64,000 nucleotides of DNA from positions 39,138,302 through 39,202,301 of the forward strand of contig NC_088717.1 in the NCBI RefSeq assembly GCF_963576615.1. Reading direction: 5' to 3'. The position numbers and the translations under genes were made by a program. Each line of letters begins with the position of its first letter. Positions within the stretch are counted from its first letter, which is position 1. Below are positions 33,817 to 46,606 of this stretch, piece by piece. The stretch comes from Watersipora subatra. Taxonomy: Eukaryota; Bryozoa; Gymnolaemata; Cheilostomatida; Watersiporidae. The notes under the pieces were generated by a model. The model was not told the DNA's origin, ran no database searches, and worked only from the letters and a program-made list of their open reading frames with translations.

Positions 33817-34940
33817 AAGGAGAGATAAGAGCTACCAGTTCCCATGCATAGAGTAGTTATCTTATCTTTAACATTTATTCAGAGAGTACTGAAGTGCCAC
33901 GCTAGCGACCACAACTGATGACCATTGGAAAAGGAATGACAAGTTTTAAAAACTTGCTTGCATGCTTTGTCAGTTCTCAGTTTAGAGTAGCCAGAGCAGA
34001 GCAATCCTCATTATTGAATTGGCAGAAAGGGGATAGGGTTAGAGGCCCTTCCTGTTGCTGAGAATCCACCGCAATGCACTGTTAACAAATCAGTCAAAAA
34101 AAGCAAAAAGTATCAACATATAAAAATATTGCTCTACACTTTACTTAGACCAAATTAAAGTAAGTAATTGCATATGTTTCTAACACCACCTCTACCTACC
34201 AATTTTACCTGCAGTATGAAAGCTATATTAGCTAAGCTGGTTTTAACTTCACTTTATCCAAATCGCCAAGCCACCTTTGAGTTTATGCATTGCCAAGCAT
34301 GAACCTCTGTTCACGAGTCTTTAGCAAAACGGAACAATAAAAACCTCTCTTTCTATTGATTACTGATTGATTAATTTAGTTTTATATAAGTTAGTACTAG
34401 CAGCAAAACAGGCAAAACCAGAGGCTTCTTTCAATCTGAATCAGATGCTCGCAGTTGGGTATTCAAGCGGCTAGTTTTTCAAGAAATAGATGGAGTTTTA
34501 TAACCTAACATTTTGAAAAACTAAGTAAAAAGTATCTGCATGCGAGGTTTAAATAAAATTAACCAAAAATATGGAAATGTATGGAGTTTACACGGACTAA
34601 AACAAACACGCACTCATGCACGACAGCCGTGCACGACACTCACGTATGACACTCACGCATGACACACACGCATGTAACACACACATGACACTCACGCACT
34701 CACGCACGCATGACAGTCACGCATGACAGTCACGCATGACAGTCACGCATGACAGTCACGCATGACAGTCACGCATGACAATCACGCATGACAGTCACGC
34801 ATGACAGTCGCGCATGACACTCATGTACGACACACACATGTGACACACACGCGTGACACTCACGCGTGACACTCAAGCATTACATATATAGGTTTCTTTT
34901 TTACTATTAGCTTTTACATTGCTGTATATAAACATATTTG
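33815..34940. repeat. 1.1-kb repeat unit, copy I
   Basis: Begins 'gaaggagagataagagctac' and ends near 'tgctgtatataaacata'. It is almost identical to 41394-42810. It contains a 13-bp minisatellite at 34610-34875. Outside this minisatellite the two copies agree closely, so the duplication is recent or conserved by conversion. No coding frame. Confidence 0.92.
34610..34875. repeat. 13-bp minisatellite (cacgcatgacact), copy I
   Basis: About 20 units of a 13-bp motif, 'cacgcatgacact' and 'cacgcatgacagt' variants. The counterpart in copy II is about twice as long. Confidence 0.92.
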
Positions 34941-34949
34941 GTAATTGTT

Positions 34950-35104
34950 AGCTTCTAAAAGAAACTCTTTTAGAAGCTGAAGTTTTAAAAGTTGGAAGAC
35001 GGCCCGATCGTTACCAGTGTAAAATAGTTTAAAAAGAGAGTTGTATGCACTTAGCTGAGCGTTGGAAAATCCTCTTAAATGGTACGCAGTAATCATCAAG
35101 GTTT
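34950..35104. repeat. Right arm of the ~150-bp inverted repeat pair
   Basis: Reverse-complement partner of 33660-33816; begins with the palindrome 'cttctaaaagaaactctttt'-'agaagctga'. Confidence 0.85.
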
Positions 35105-35414
35105 GGAAACGTCTTAGACTCTACGTGCCAGCTTAAAAAGGAACATCATGTCAAAAAACTACTAGCCAGTTTTGTTAACTGTGCAATTATCCACCCTTGC
35201 TCGCTTTTGCTACAGCTATTCATGAAGGAATGCTATGTCAACAAAAGAAAGGCTTGACGGTTGAATGCGCAATCATTGGACTCATTGTTTGGACTTGGAT
35301 TGTTTTCCATTGATCAGTCCATTTTGATAACCTACATAACGCTCAAGCAGCAAATTAGGAGGAAAACCAATTGATGGCCGCTAAAATAAAAGTGCATGGA
35401 TTACTAAAAGAAAG

Positions 35415-38400
35415 CTGTATAGGTAAGGAGAGTTGATAGTTGTTAGTAGAAAGTAGATGTGTAAGGAGACCTGATAGTTGTTAGTAGATAGTAGATGGGT
35501 AAAGAGGCCTGATAGTTGCTAGTAGGAAATAGATGGATAAGGAGAGTTGATAGTTGCTAGTAGATAGTAGATGGGTAAAGAGGCCTGATAGTTGCTAGTA
35601 GATAGTAGATGGGTAAGGAGGCCTGATAGTTGTTAGTAGGAAGTAGATGGGTAAGGAGACTTGATAGTTGTTAGTAGATAGTAGATGGATAAGGAGAGTT
35701 GATAGTTGCTAGTAGATAGTAGATGGGTAAAGAGGCCTGATAGTTGCTAGTAGATAGTAGATGGGTAAGGAGGCCTGATAGTTGTTAGTAGGAAGTAGAT
35801 GGGTAAGAAGACCTGATAGTTGTTAGTAGATACTAGATGGATAAGGAGAGTTGATAGTTGCTAGTAGATAGTAGATGGGTAAGGAGACCTGATAGTTGCT
35901 AGTAGGAAGTAGATGGATAAGGAGACCTGATAGTTGTTAGTAGATAGTAGATGGGTAAGGAGACCTGATAGTTGCTAGTAGATAGTAGATGGGTAAGGAG
36001 ACCTGATAGTTGCTAGTAGGAAGTAGATGGATAAGGAGACCTGATGGTTGTTAGTAGATAGTAGATGGATAAGGAGACCTGATAGTTGTTAGTAGATAGT
36101 AGGTGGGTAAGGACACCTGATAGTTGTTAGTAGATAGTAGATGTGTAAGGAGGCCTGATAGTTGCTAGTAGGAAGTAGATGGGTAAGGAGACCTGATAGT
36201 TGTTAGTAGATAGTAGATGGGTAAGGAGACCTGATAGTCGCTAGTAGATAGTAGATGTGTAAGGAGACCTGATAGTCGCTAGTAGATAGTAGATGGGTAA
36301 AGAGGCTTGATAGTTGCTAGTAGATAGTAGATGGGTAAGGAAGCCTGATAGTTGTTAGTAGGAAGTAGATGGGTAAGGAGACCTGATAGTTGTTAGTAGA
36401 TAGTAGATGGATAAGGAGAGTTGATAGTTGCTAGTAGATAGTAGATGGGTAAGGAGACCTGATAGTTGCTAGTAGGAAGTAGATGGATAAGGAGACCTGA
36501 TAGTTGTTAGTAGATAGTAGGTGGGTAAGGAGACCTGATAGTTGTTAGTAGATAGTAGATGTGTAAGGAGACCTGATAGTTGCTAGTAGGAAGTAGATGG
36601 ATAAGGAGACCTGATAGTTGTTAGTGGATAGTAGATAGATAAGGAGACCTGATAGTTGCTAGTAGGAAGTAGATGGATAAGGAGACCTGATAGTTGTTAG
36701 TAGATAGTAGATGGATAAGGAGACCTGATAGTTGTTAATAGATAGTAGGTGGGTAAGGAGACCTGATAGTTGTTAGTAGATAGTAGATGTGTAAGGAGAC
36801 CTGATAGTTGCTAGTAGGAAGTAGATGGATAAGGAGACCTGATAGTTGTTAGTAGATAATAGATGGGTAAGGAGACCTGATAGTTGTTAGTAGATAGTAG
36901 ATGGGTAAGGAGACCTGATAGTCGCTAGTAGAAAGTAGATGGGTAAGGAGACCTGATAGTTGTTAGTAAATAGTAGGTGGGTAAGGAGACCTGATAGTTG
37001 TTAGTAGATAGTAGATGGGTAAGGAGACCTGAAAGTCGCTAGTAGATAGTAGATGTGTAAGGAGACCTGATAGTTGTTAGTAGATAGTAGATGGGTAAGG
37101 AGACCTGATAGTTGCTAGTAGAAAGTAGATGGATAAGGAGGCCTGATAGTTGTTAGTAGATAGTAGATAGATAAGGAGACCTGATAGTTGTTAGTAGATA
37201 GTAGATGGATAAAGAGACCTGATAGTTGCTAGTAGGAAGTAGATGGATAAGGAGACCTGATAGTTGTTAGTAGATAGTAGGTGGGTAAGGAGACCTGATA
37301 GTTGTTAGTAGATAGTAGATGTGTAAGGAGACCTGATAGTTGCTAGTAGGAAGTAGATGGATAAGGAGACCTGATAGTTGCTAGTAGGAAATAGATAGAT
37401 AAGGAGACCTGATAGTTGCTAGTAGGAAGTAGATGGATAAGGAGACCTGATAGTTGTTAGTAGATAGTAGATGTGTAAGGAGACCTGATAGTTGCTAGTA
37501 GGAAGTAGATGGATAAGGAGACCTGATAGTTGTTAGTAGATAGTAGATGGGTAAGGAGACCTGATAATTGCTAGTAGAAAGTAGATGGATAAGGAGACCT
37601 GATAGTTGTTAGTAGATAGTAGATGGATAAGGAGACCTGATAGTTGTTAGTAGATAGTAGATGGATAAAGAGACCTGATAGTTGCTAGTAGGAAGTAGAT
37701 GGGTAAGGAGACCTGATAGTTGTTAGTAGATAGTAGGTGGGTAAGGAGACCTGATAGTTGTTAGTAGATAGTAGGTGGGTAAGGAGACCTGATAGTTGTT
37801 AGTAGATAGTAGATGGATAAGGAGACCTGATAGTTGCTAGTAGGAAATAGATAGATAAGGAGACCTGATAGTTGCTAGTAGGAAGTAGATGGATAAGGAG
37901 ACCTGATAGTTGTTAGTAGATAGTAGATGTGTAAGGAGACCTGATAGTTGCTAGTAGGAAGTAGATGGATAAGGAGACCTGATAGTTGTTAGTAGATAGT
38001 AGATGGGTAAGGAGACCTGATAATTGCTAGTAGAAAGTAGATGGATAAGGAGACCTGATAGTTGTTAGTAGATAGTAGGTGGGTAAGGAGACCTGATAGT
38101 TGTTAGTAGATAGTAGATGGATAAGGAGACCTGATAGTTGTTAGTAGATAGTAGATGGGTAAGGAGACCTGATAGTTGTTAGTAGATAGTAGATGGGTAA
38201 GGAGACCTGATAGTCGCTAGTAGAAAGTAGATGGGTAAGGAGACCTGATAGTTGTTAGTAGATAGTAGATGGGTAAGGAGACCTGATAGTTGTTAGTAGA
38301 TAGTAGATGGGTAAGGAGACCTGATAGTTGCTAGTAGAAAGTAGATGGATAAGGAGGCCTGATAGTTGTTAGTAGATAGTAGATAGATAAGGAGACCTGA

Positions 38401-39440
38401 TAGTTGCTAGTAGGAAGTAGATGGGTAAGGAGACCTGATAGTTGCTAGTAGGAAGTAGATGGATAAGGAGACCTGATAGTTGTTAGTAGATAGTAGGTGG
38501 GTAAGGAGGCCTGATAGTTGTTAGCAGGAATTAGACGGGTAAGGAGGCCTAATAGTTGTTAGTAGGAAGTAGATGGGTAAGGAGGCCTGATAGTTGTTAG
38601 TAGATAGTAGATGGGTAAGGAGACCTGATAGTTGTTAGTAGATAGTAGATGTGTAAGGACACCTGATAGTTGCTAGTAGGAAGTAGATGGATAAGGAGAC
38701 CTGATAGTTGTTAGTAGATAGTAGGTGGGTAAGGAGACCTGATAGTCGCTAGTAGATAGTAGATGGGTAAGGAGACCTGATAGTCGCTAGTAGATAGTAG
38801 ATCGGTAAGGAGACCTGATAGTTGTTAGGAGATAGTAGATGGGTAAGGAGGCCTGATAGTTGCTAGTAGATAGTAGATGGGTAAGGAGACCTGATAGTTG
38901 TTAGTAGATAGTAGATGGGTAAGGAGACCTGATAGTCGCTAGTAGATAGTAGATGTGTAAGGAGACCTGATAGTTGCTAGTAGGAAGTAGATGGGTAAGG
39001 ACACCTGATAGTTGCTAGTAGGAAGTAGATGGATAAGGAGACCTGATAGTTGTTAGTAGATAGTAGATGTGTAAGGAGACCTGATAGTTGCTAGTAGGAT
39101 GTAGATGGATAAGGAGACTTGATAGTTGTTAATAGAAAGTAGATGGGTAAGGAGACCTGATAGTCGCTAGTAGATAGTAGATAGATAAGGAGGCCTGATA
39201 GTTGTTAGTAGATAGTAGATGGGTAAGGGGACCTGATAGTTGTTAGTAGATAGTAGATGGGTAAGGAGACTTGATAGTTGTTAATAGAAAGTAGATGGGT
39301 AAGGAGACCTGATAGTCGCTTGTAGATAGTAGATAGATAAGGAGGCCTGATAGTTGTTAGTAGAAAGTAGATGGATAAGGAGGCCTGATAGTTGTTAGTA
39401 GATAGTAGATGGATAAGAGGAGTTTATAGATGTTAGTAGA
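35415..39440. repeat. 38-bp satellite array, about 106 units, with higher-order structure
   Basis: Uninterrupted array of a 38-bp unit, 'gatagttgttagtagatagt' followed by 'agatgggtaaggagacct'. Two main unit types occur, one with 'ttgttagtagatag' and one with 'ttgctagtaggaag'. The rare variant 'ctgataattgctagtagaaa' occurs at 37561 and again at 38017, exactly 456 bp (12 units) later, inside matching neighbours, showing a 12-mer higher-order repeat. The unit contains TAG and TGA in several frames and is not coding. Confidence 0.98.
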
Positions 39441-39444
39441 AAGT

Positions 39445-40560
39445 AAATTCGTAATGAGAGAATTATTCTACTGGTAATATTTTTCTGTTGTTAGACGCTG
39501 ATATCTATGGAGCATGCTGATAAAAGGTAGGTTCAACTTTAAAACCCTCTAATGTTGGTGCAACTTTCTTCAGGTTTTTTGTGGTTCGCTTCTGTAATTG
39601 CTCCATTTTCACTACGGTGCACACCTAATAGCAGATATGTGTCTGAGCCATCAATTACACAACTTTCAACTGAAGGTGAGCCATTTTAACAAACCACAGG
39701 TTATACATCAGTTTATGTATATTAAAAGTATTGAAATTAAGTTTCAGTTAGTCTTAACAGAATTTCTATAGCGGTAAATTAAGGCTATTTGTTTAACTTT
39801 TTTCCGCCAGGAAGCTGAAAAAGTGTTATTTCAAAAAATGGAATATGAGCATGGAACAACTGTCCTATGGCCTAATAAGAAAAGAATCCCTCTAAAAAAT
39901 TTTCTTCCATGAGTTGAGCCTCTCGTAGTCTTTTCCTTCTGATGTAAGTCCGATAGTTGAGACAGAGCAAGCCAAAACCTGATTCCTTTTGATGACTCAC
40001 ACCCTGGCCCACAGCCAAGTGTCACACAATGCAGTTATTTATACTTGAAGCTAACTCTGCTAAGTACTAGAGCAAACACTTCCTTCAGAAGTAGAGTCCT
40101 GCTTAGACAGTCCTTCATGCTGAAGTACATGTAGTCTTACGCTGTTATTTGACAATCATCCAATGACAAACATTAATGTTTGTGTTTTATACTCTTCAGC
40201 CAGTGTGTCCAAAGACATTCCGAAATGAGAACAGCAAACCTGATCTAGAGGTAGAGCAGAAGCAATAGATATCCCTCTCAGTTTAGAAAGGTAATGCATG
40301 AGGATGTATTTAGTGTAAAGTATATTTTAGAGATGATTCCACAAAACTTTGAGAGTAAATTCTATTTGAAATACATGATGCGCTGCAGCAAAGCAAATAG
40401 CACTCACAGGAGACTAAAAATAATTGTAAATGGAATACAAGGGTTTTGTGATACGATTAGGAACATAACACTTGAGTTAATGTTGATGCACTGAGGCAAA
40501 GGGTAAGGTGAAAGGTCATTGATGCTAGTTCTACCCAGAACCGTGTAGTTTCACATAGTC
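39445..40560. other. Unique-looking spacer right of the satellite
   Basis: No gene supported. Open frames of about 65 codons here show no family resemblance. Confidence 0.4.
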
Positions 40561-40566
40561 CAGCGA

Positions 40567-41325
40567 CCAACGGAAGCGTATATGGGATTTCGCTTGTTTC
40601 CAAACAAACAGGGGTGCCTACTATTTTTATATAAGTTATAATGAAGAGGCCGCAACATTAACCAACAACAGTTACTCTCATTAGCAGTTGCTTTAAAATT
40701 GATTGTTGTATCATACACCATTTAAAAGAGAACAAAGTTCTCTACAAAAAGCCACCCTACCAATAACTTTTTTTGTAAAAACAAAGAGTAAATGCAAAAA
40801 AGAGCGGTGTTGAGAGTGAGGTATCAATATTCCATTAAATATCAGTATGTCGATGGGGTTTGTTTGGAAACGGATGTTTTTTTTTGCAGTTTTGGTCACG
40901 AGACTTTGTAGAGCTATACGACTTTGACAGTACAGAGCTATATAACTTGACAGAGTTTCACGATTAACGGAAGCGTATATCGGAGCTCGCACGGCTCAAA
41001 ACAAACAAGAAATGCACACTTATTTTTAATATAAATTACAATAGAGAGACCACAACACTAACCAACAGAAATTACTCTCATTGGCAGTCGCTCTGAAATT
41101 GATTGTTGTATTATACACCATTTGAAAGAGGACAAAATTCCCTACAAGAAACTACCAATAATTTTTTGTAAAAAAGTAAAGTAAATGCAAAAAAGTAAGA
41201 TGTTGAGAGCGAGTAAGATTATTCCATTAGAGATCAGTATGTCAATAGGGTTTTTTGGAAACAAGCATTTTTGTTTCCGGTTTTTGATGCGGGACTCTGT
41301 GAAGCTATACGGCTCTAGTTCTACC
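40567..41325. repeat. ~396-bp tandem duplication
   Basis: Two adjacent diverged copies (about 40567-40962 and 40963-41325), each starting 'aacggaagcgtatat'. Shared blocks include 'agttactctcattagcagt' (or a close variant) and 'aaattgattgttgtat'. No coding frame. Confidence 0.85.
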
Positions 41326-41393
41326 AATCCTGTTGTTTTAATTTCGTGTGCGGAGGCCTTAGCTCTGGCATAAACAAACTGACTAATTGATGT

Positions 41394-42810
41394 GAAGGAG
41401 AGATAAGAGCTACCAGTTCCCGTACATAGAGTAGTTATCTTATCTTTAACATTTATTCAGAGAGTACTGAAGTACCACACTAGCGACCACAACTGATGAC
41501 CATTGGATAAGGAATGACAAGTTTTAAAAACTTGCTTGCATGCTTTGTCAGTTCTCAGTTTAGAGTAGCCAGAGCAGAGCAATCCTCATTATTGAATTGG
41601 CAGAAAGGGGATAGGGTTAGAGGCCGTTCCTGTTGCTGAGAATCCACCACAATGCACTGTTAACAAATCAGTCACAAAAAGCAAAAAGTATAAACATATA
41701 ATAACATCGCTCTACACTTTACTTAGACAAAGCTATAGTAATTCTGTATGTTTCTAATACCATCTCTACTTACCAATTTTACCTGCAGTATGAAAGCTAC
41801 CTATATTAGCTAAGCTGGTTTTAACTTCACTTTGTCCAAATCGCCAAGCCACCTTTGAGTTTATGCATTGCCAAGCATGAACCTCTGTTCACGAGTCTTT
41901 AGCAAAACGGAACAATAAAAACCTCTCTTTCTATTGATTACTGATTGATTAATTTAGTTTTATATAAGTTAGTACTAGCAGCAAAACAGGCAAAACCAGA
42001 GACTTCTTTCAATCTTAATCAGATGCTCGCAGTTGGGTATTCAAGCGGCTAGTTTTTCAAGAACTAGATGGAGTTTTATAACCTAACATTTTGAAAAACT
42101 AAGTAAAAAGTATCTGCATGCGAGGTTTAAATAAAATTAACCAAAAATATGGAAATGTATGGAGTTTACACGGACTAAAACAAACACGCACTCATGCACG
42201 CATGACAGTCACGCATGGCACTCACGCATGACACTAATGTATGACAATCACGCATGACACTCACGCATGACACTCACGCATGACACTCACGCATGACACT
42301 CACGCATGATACTCACGCATGACACTCACGCATGACACTCACGCATGACACTCACGCATGACACTCACGCATGACACTCACGCATGACACTCACGCATGA
42401 CACACACGCATGTAATGCACGCATGACACTCACGCATGACACACACGCATGACACTCACGCATGACACTCACGCATGACACTCACGCATGACACTCACGC
42501 ATAGCACTCATGCACGACACTCACGCATGACACACACAGACACATGACACACCCGCATGACACTCACGCATGACACACACGCATGACATTCACGCATGCC
42601 ACACACGCCTGACACTCACGCAGCACACTCGCGCATGACACTCAGGCATGACACTCACACATGACACTCATGCATGACACACACGCATGACACTCACACA
42701 TGACACTCACGCATGATACACACGCATGACACTCACACATGACACACAAGCGCAATGACATATATAGTTTTTTTTACTATTAATTTATACATTGCTGTAT
42801 ATAAACATAG
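41394..42810. repeat. 1.4-kb repeat unit, copy II
   Basis: Second copy of 33815-34940, same orientation, 7.6 kb to the right on the other side of the 38-bp satellite. The length difference is due to the 13-bp array (42180-42755 here). It lacks the ~150-bp inverted arms that flank copy I. Confidence 0.92.
42180..42755. repeat. 13-bp minisatellite (cacgcatgacact), copy II
   Basis: About 44 units of 'cacgcatgacact', longer and more uniform than the copy I array. Confidence 0.94.
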
Positions 42811-43324
42811 TTGTTTTTAATGAGCTAATACCAAGTTTTTGGTTTGCAAGCAAGTTAAAAAATTAGAATATAATCTTTGAGGAGTATTTTCTCTAACATA
42901 CAATGATTTTAACACGAGAAGTGCTTCTGGGAATAAATTATCTTGGCATTTAGAGGTTTGACTGAATAAATATGAAGGATCCTATGAGATTCGTCGGCTG
43001 ACGGCTGATCAGCAAACGCTAATTTGTCAGCCATCACAGCTCAATAATATAACAGTGAATTGTTCATTTTTATCTTTCATCAGTGGAGGCAAACACTTTT
43101 TGAAATATTCCCTAAATAAACACAGTGATAAATCAATGCAAATAACTCTGAAATGTTTTTGTTAAACTAACTCGCTGCTGTCACTTCTCCGTCACAGAGA
43201 TTAAATTGTCAATCTGTTCAGAATAAACCGTTTCTATTGTGGTTCAAAAATAGCACAATAAGTTTTAATCTATTCTTGAACTGTTTGCTCAACATCTGTT
43301 CAAAAACACAAATATACTTGCATA

Positions 43325-44035
43325 GTATGAGCGTACTGTAAGCTGAACGTACTCTAAGCTGAACGTACTGTAAGCTGAACGTACTGTAAGCTGAATGTAC
43401 TGTAAGTTGAACGTACTGTGAGTTGAACGTACTGTAAGCTGAACGTACTCTAAGCTGAACGTACTGTAAGTCGAATGTACTGTAAGTTGAACGTACGGAA
43501 GTTGAACGTACTGTAAGTTGAACGTACTGTAAGCTGAACGTACTGTAAGCTGAATGTACTCTAAGCTGAACGTACTGTAAGTTGAACGTACTGTAAGCTG
43601 AATGTACTGTAAGCTGAATGTACTCTAAGCTGAACGTACTGTAAGTTGAACGTACTGTAAGCTGAATGTACTGTAAGCTGAACGTGCTGTAAGCTGAACA
43701 TACTGTAAGCTGAATGTACTGTAAGCTGAACGTACTGTAATCTGTACGTACTGTAAGTTGAAAGTACTGTAAGCTGAACGTACTATAAGCTGAACGTACT
43801 GTAAGTTGAACGTACTGTAAGCTGAATGTACTGTAAGCTGAACGTGCTGTAAGCTGAACATACTGTAAGCTGAATGTACTGTAAGCTGAACGTACTGTAA
43901 TCTGTACGTACTGTAAGTTGAAAGTACTGTAAGCTGAACGTACTGTAAGCTGAACGTACTCTAAGTTGAACGTACTGTAAGCTGAACGTACTATAAGCTG
44001 AACGTACTGTAAGCTGAACGTACTATAAGCTGATG
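43325..44035. repeat. 16-bp minisatellite (gaacgtactgtaagct), about 44 copies
   Basis: Unit 'gaacgtactgtaagct' with variants (gaatgta, taagtt, ctctaag). A block of about 120 bp (from near 43640 and again near 43810) is itself duplicated. Because 16 is not a multiple of 3 and the unit lacks stops in the minus frames, a 314-codon open frame (43218-44162, minus) with a 16-residue period arises by chance. Confidence 0.97.
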
Positions 44036-44039
44036 GATT

Positions 44040-46600
44040 TAAAAAGCTCCCGAGTTCTTTCAACATTTTGCTACCTACAGATACAATCTTCAAAAATCTT
44101 TTAATCATAGCATGCCTTACCTTTTGTTCCATATCACAGTTTTGCACAGTGTATGTCTCCATGCTTTAGAGCACATACAGATACGAACATTTTTTGCGGA
44201 GTTTTTTTTTAACAGGTGCGAAATATATTTGTTAAACTATGTAGAACAATATAGTCAGCCTTTTTTAAAACTTTATTCAGTCACATTTATCTAGTTCTCC
44301 AATGATGCCTTCGATAGCATTTTTTGAACAACTTCTACCAAAGTAGAAAAAGTCCATTAGCTGCAAGACTCAATTTTTCAAAACTACTGAATTCATTGGT
44401 TTTCATGCTACAAATTTTGGTATATAAATTTTCTGATAAACAAACTTGGTTTAACCAAGTAATATTTGCCTATATTTTAAATGATTTGGAATATTTTACC
44501 TATGCATGATTGCATTAACTTGTTACAAATAAGCGACATATTGACAAAAAACTTCCTGACTTTAAAAACCAATAAAAGCTGCCCCATCATTGTATTAATG
44601 TACAGCAAGTCATCAGCTCACGATCGCATTTGGTTTCAGCTGGTCGTAAGACAATTCGGACGGAAGTCGATTCTGTATGTTCTTGCGATTCTGATCTAAC
44701 TTAAATGAATGTAGCCTACTAAACACATACTTGAAGGAAGTTTTAGTATGTATTTTAGTCAACTTCAACCTTGTAACTAAAATCTTATCACTTATCTGTT
44801 TGCAAATCCGTTTTTACCGTAATGGATAGCGCTGACCTCGTCATGGCAAGCAACGTATATCTCTTAATAATGTATATAATCAATACACAAATGGCCAAAT
44901 TTTAATCTTGAGGGAAATTTTTGACGATATCGTGTGGTAGAAAAAATCCGCCCTTACAAAAAAATAACAAAAACCTTAACGAAAATAATGAAGCATGGCT
45001 TTTGCTACACCTCGCACCGAGCTGTCAGACTTTCCCACAGAAGTGGTTGTAAAGTTGGGTGAACATACATGTATGTCACATAGATCGTAAGCTGATGACT
45101 TACTGTATGAAATTTTGTTCATGCTAGTTACCTAGGCCAGCTGCAGAGGAGTGTTTTCTATGGAGAGAAGTTACTTACATTTTGTACATGTAGGCCTACT
45201 ACCCTCAAGGAACGCCTGTTTCCCCGTTCCGCTCATATACTGATTTACTGCTTAATTTGCTGGCTTCACCAACTTAGCGTAACTGCAGTGACAACTTGCA
45301 ACTGCCATGACCTCAGATATCACTGTAGCCTGGGCTCCACAACTCCCATCATACAACAGATCGTTCAATCTCAATTTTAACAAAAATGTAAGGCATAAGT
45401 TTGCGTTTCCCGTTTTTTCCTTATAACTTTCATCTAGGACAAAAATTGTATGCTCTCACGACAGCTATATTGCATTTTCTAGTTAGCCTAATAGCTTTCA
45501 AGGTTCCCCTATCCTGAGCCACCGCTGTGGGTATAAAGCTTTTGCTGTAATTATATTTAGATAGGTTAACAGCAAAGACAGAGGTTATTTTAAGATGTGT
45601 AATAAAACAGCAAGTAGATTAAGGTCGAGGAGCTGGCATGTCAAAGGAATGTCAGCATCGATAAACTGTCAAAACTTATTCACATTTGTGTTCACTGACA
45701 AAACCTACATGTAAGTTAGATTTGGCTGATAAGTGACAACCACTATGCTACTAGTCTGAGTCTAATCGCACATTCAATAGGAGAATTCCTAAGTGTGTCC
45801 TTACGTGTTCCAGTTGAGCGATTTTGTAAACCAATGCACGTGCTTGGACTAAAGTTCAGGTCAAACGATTTTGTGATACAAAGAGTTGGCTACTACTTTT
45901 CTTTCCCAACTCCTTCTTTGTCAACTTTCCATTCTTTGTTTATACGTTCTACAACAAGGCATTCTAGAACAAGGTGTTTCAAATCATCTGAGTAGCTGCT
46001 TAGTTCGCAGATGACCTTTATATGAGTGCTTCTTTCAATAATGTCTGACTCCAGGAGTCATCTGCCCATTACTATAAGCCTAAGATTATAATCATATAAT
46101 CACACTGATGACGATGTTGCGTAGTTAAGCATATCTGGACAGTATATATCCACAATGGTACACTATATTTGGGCACTTATTTCTTTTACAAGGTCAGCTG
46201 TCTCTCTTGGCTTTTGAATTACTTGTGCTGCCAAGCAGAATTGACAGAGAAATGGCTGACACCAAAAGCGTGTCAACTCAAGGTTAGTGTACCAATCATA
46301 AAGTATCATAAGTTAAGGTCATAAAATATCATAAGTTAAGGTCATAAAGTATCATAAGTTAAATCGGCTTTGAGGCTAGTGTGCATGCTGTTCTGGAGGA
46401 CGGCTATAATATTTTGAATATTTTGAATAGGTAGAGGGTACAAACTTTTTCAACATGACCAAATATTTGTCATCGTGAGGAAACAACTTCGTCTTTAAAT
46501 GCGGTGCTTTTAGGTTGTTAATATACTGTTGTAAAGCAGTTTTCACACAGAGTTTCGATTTGGAAGTAAATGTAGGTAACTGGTTTAGTGTTGTGAGTGA
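44040..46600. other. Intergenic stretch, no gene seen
   Basis: AT-rich sequence with scattered short open frames. The only structure noted is a 27-bp unit 'tatcataagttaaggtcata' repeated three times at 46290-46360. Confidence 0.4.
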
Positions 46601-46606
46601 GCGTTA

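Noticed and set aside
35415..39440. CRISPR-like array
   Set aside because: The units are contiguous 38-mers without unique spacers, and the locus is eukaryotic.
43218..44162. A 314-codon minus-strand open frame with a 16-residue repeat
   Set aside because: The period comes from a 16-bp noncoding minisatellite read in three successive frames without stops. There is no conserved start and no hint of a signal or domain.
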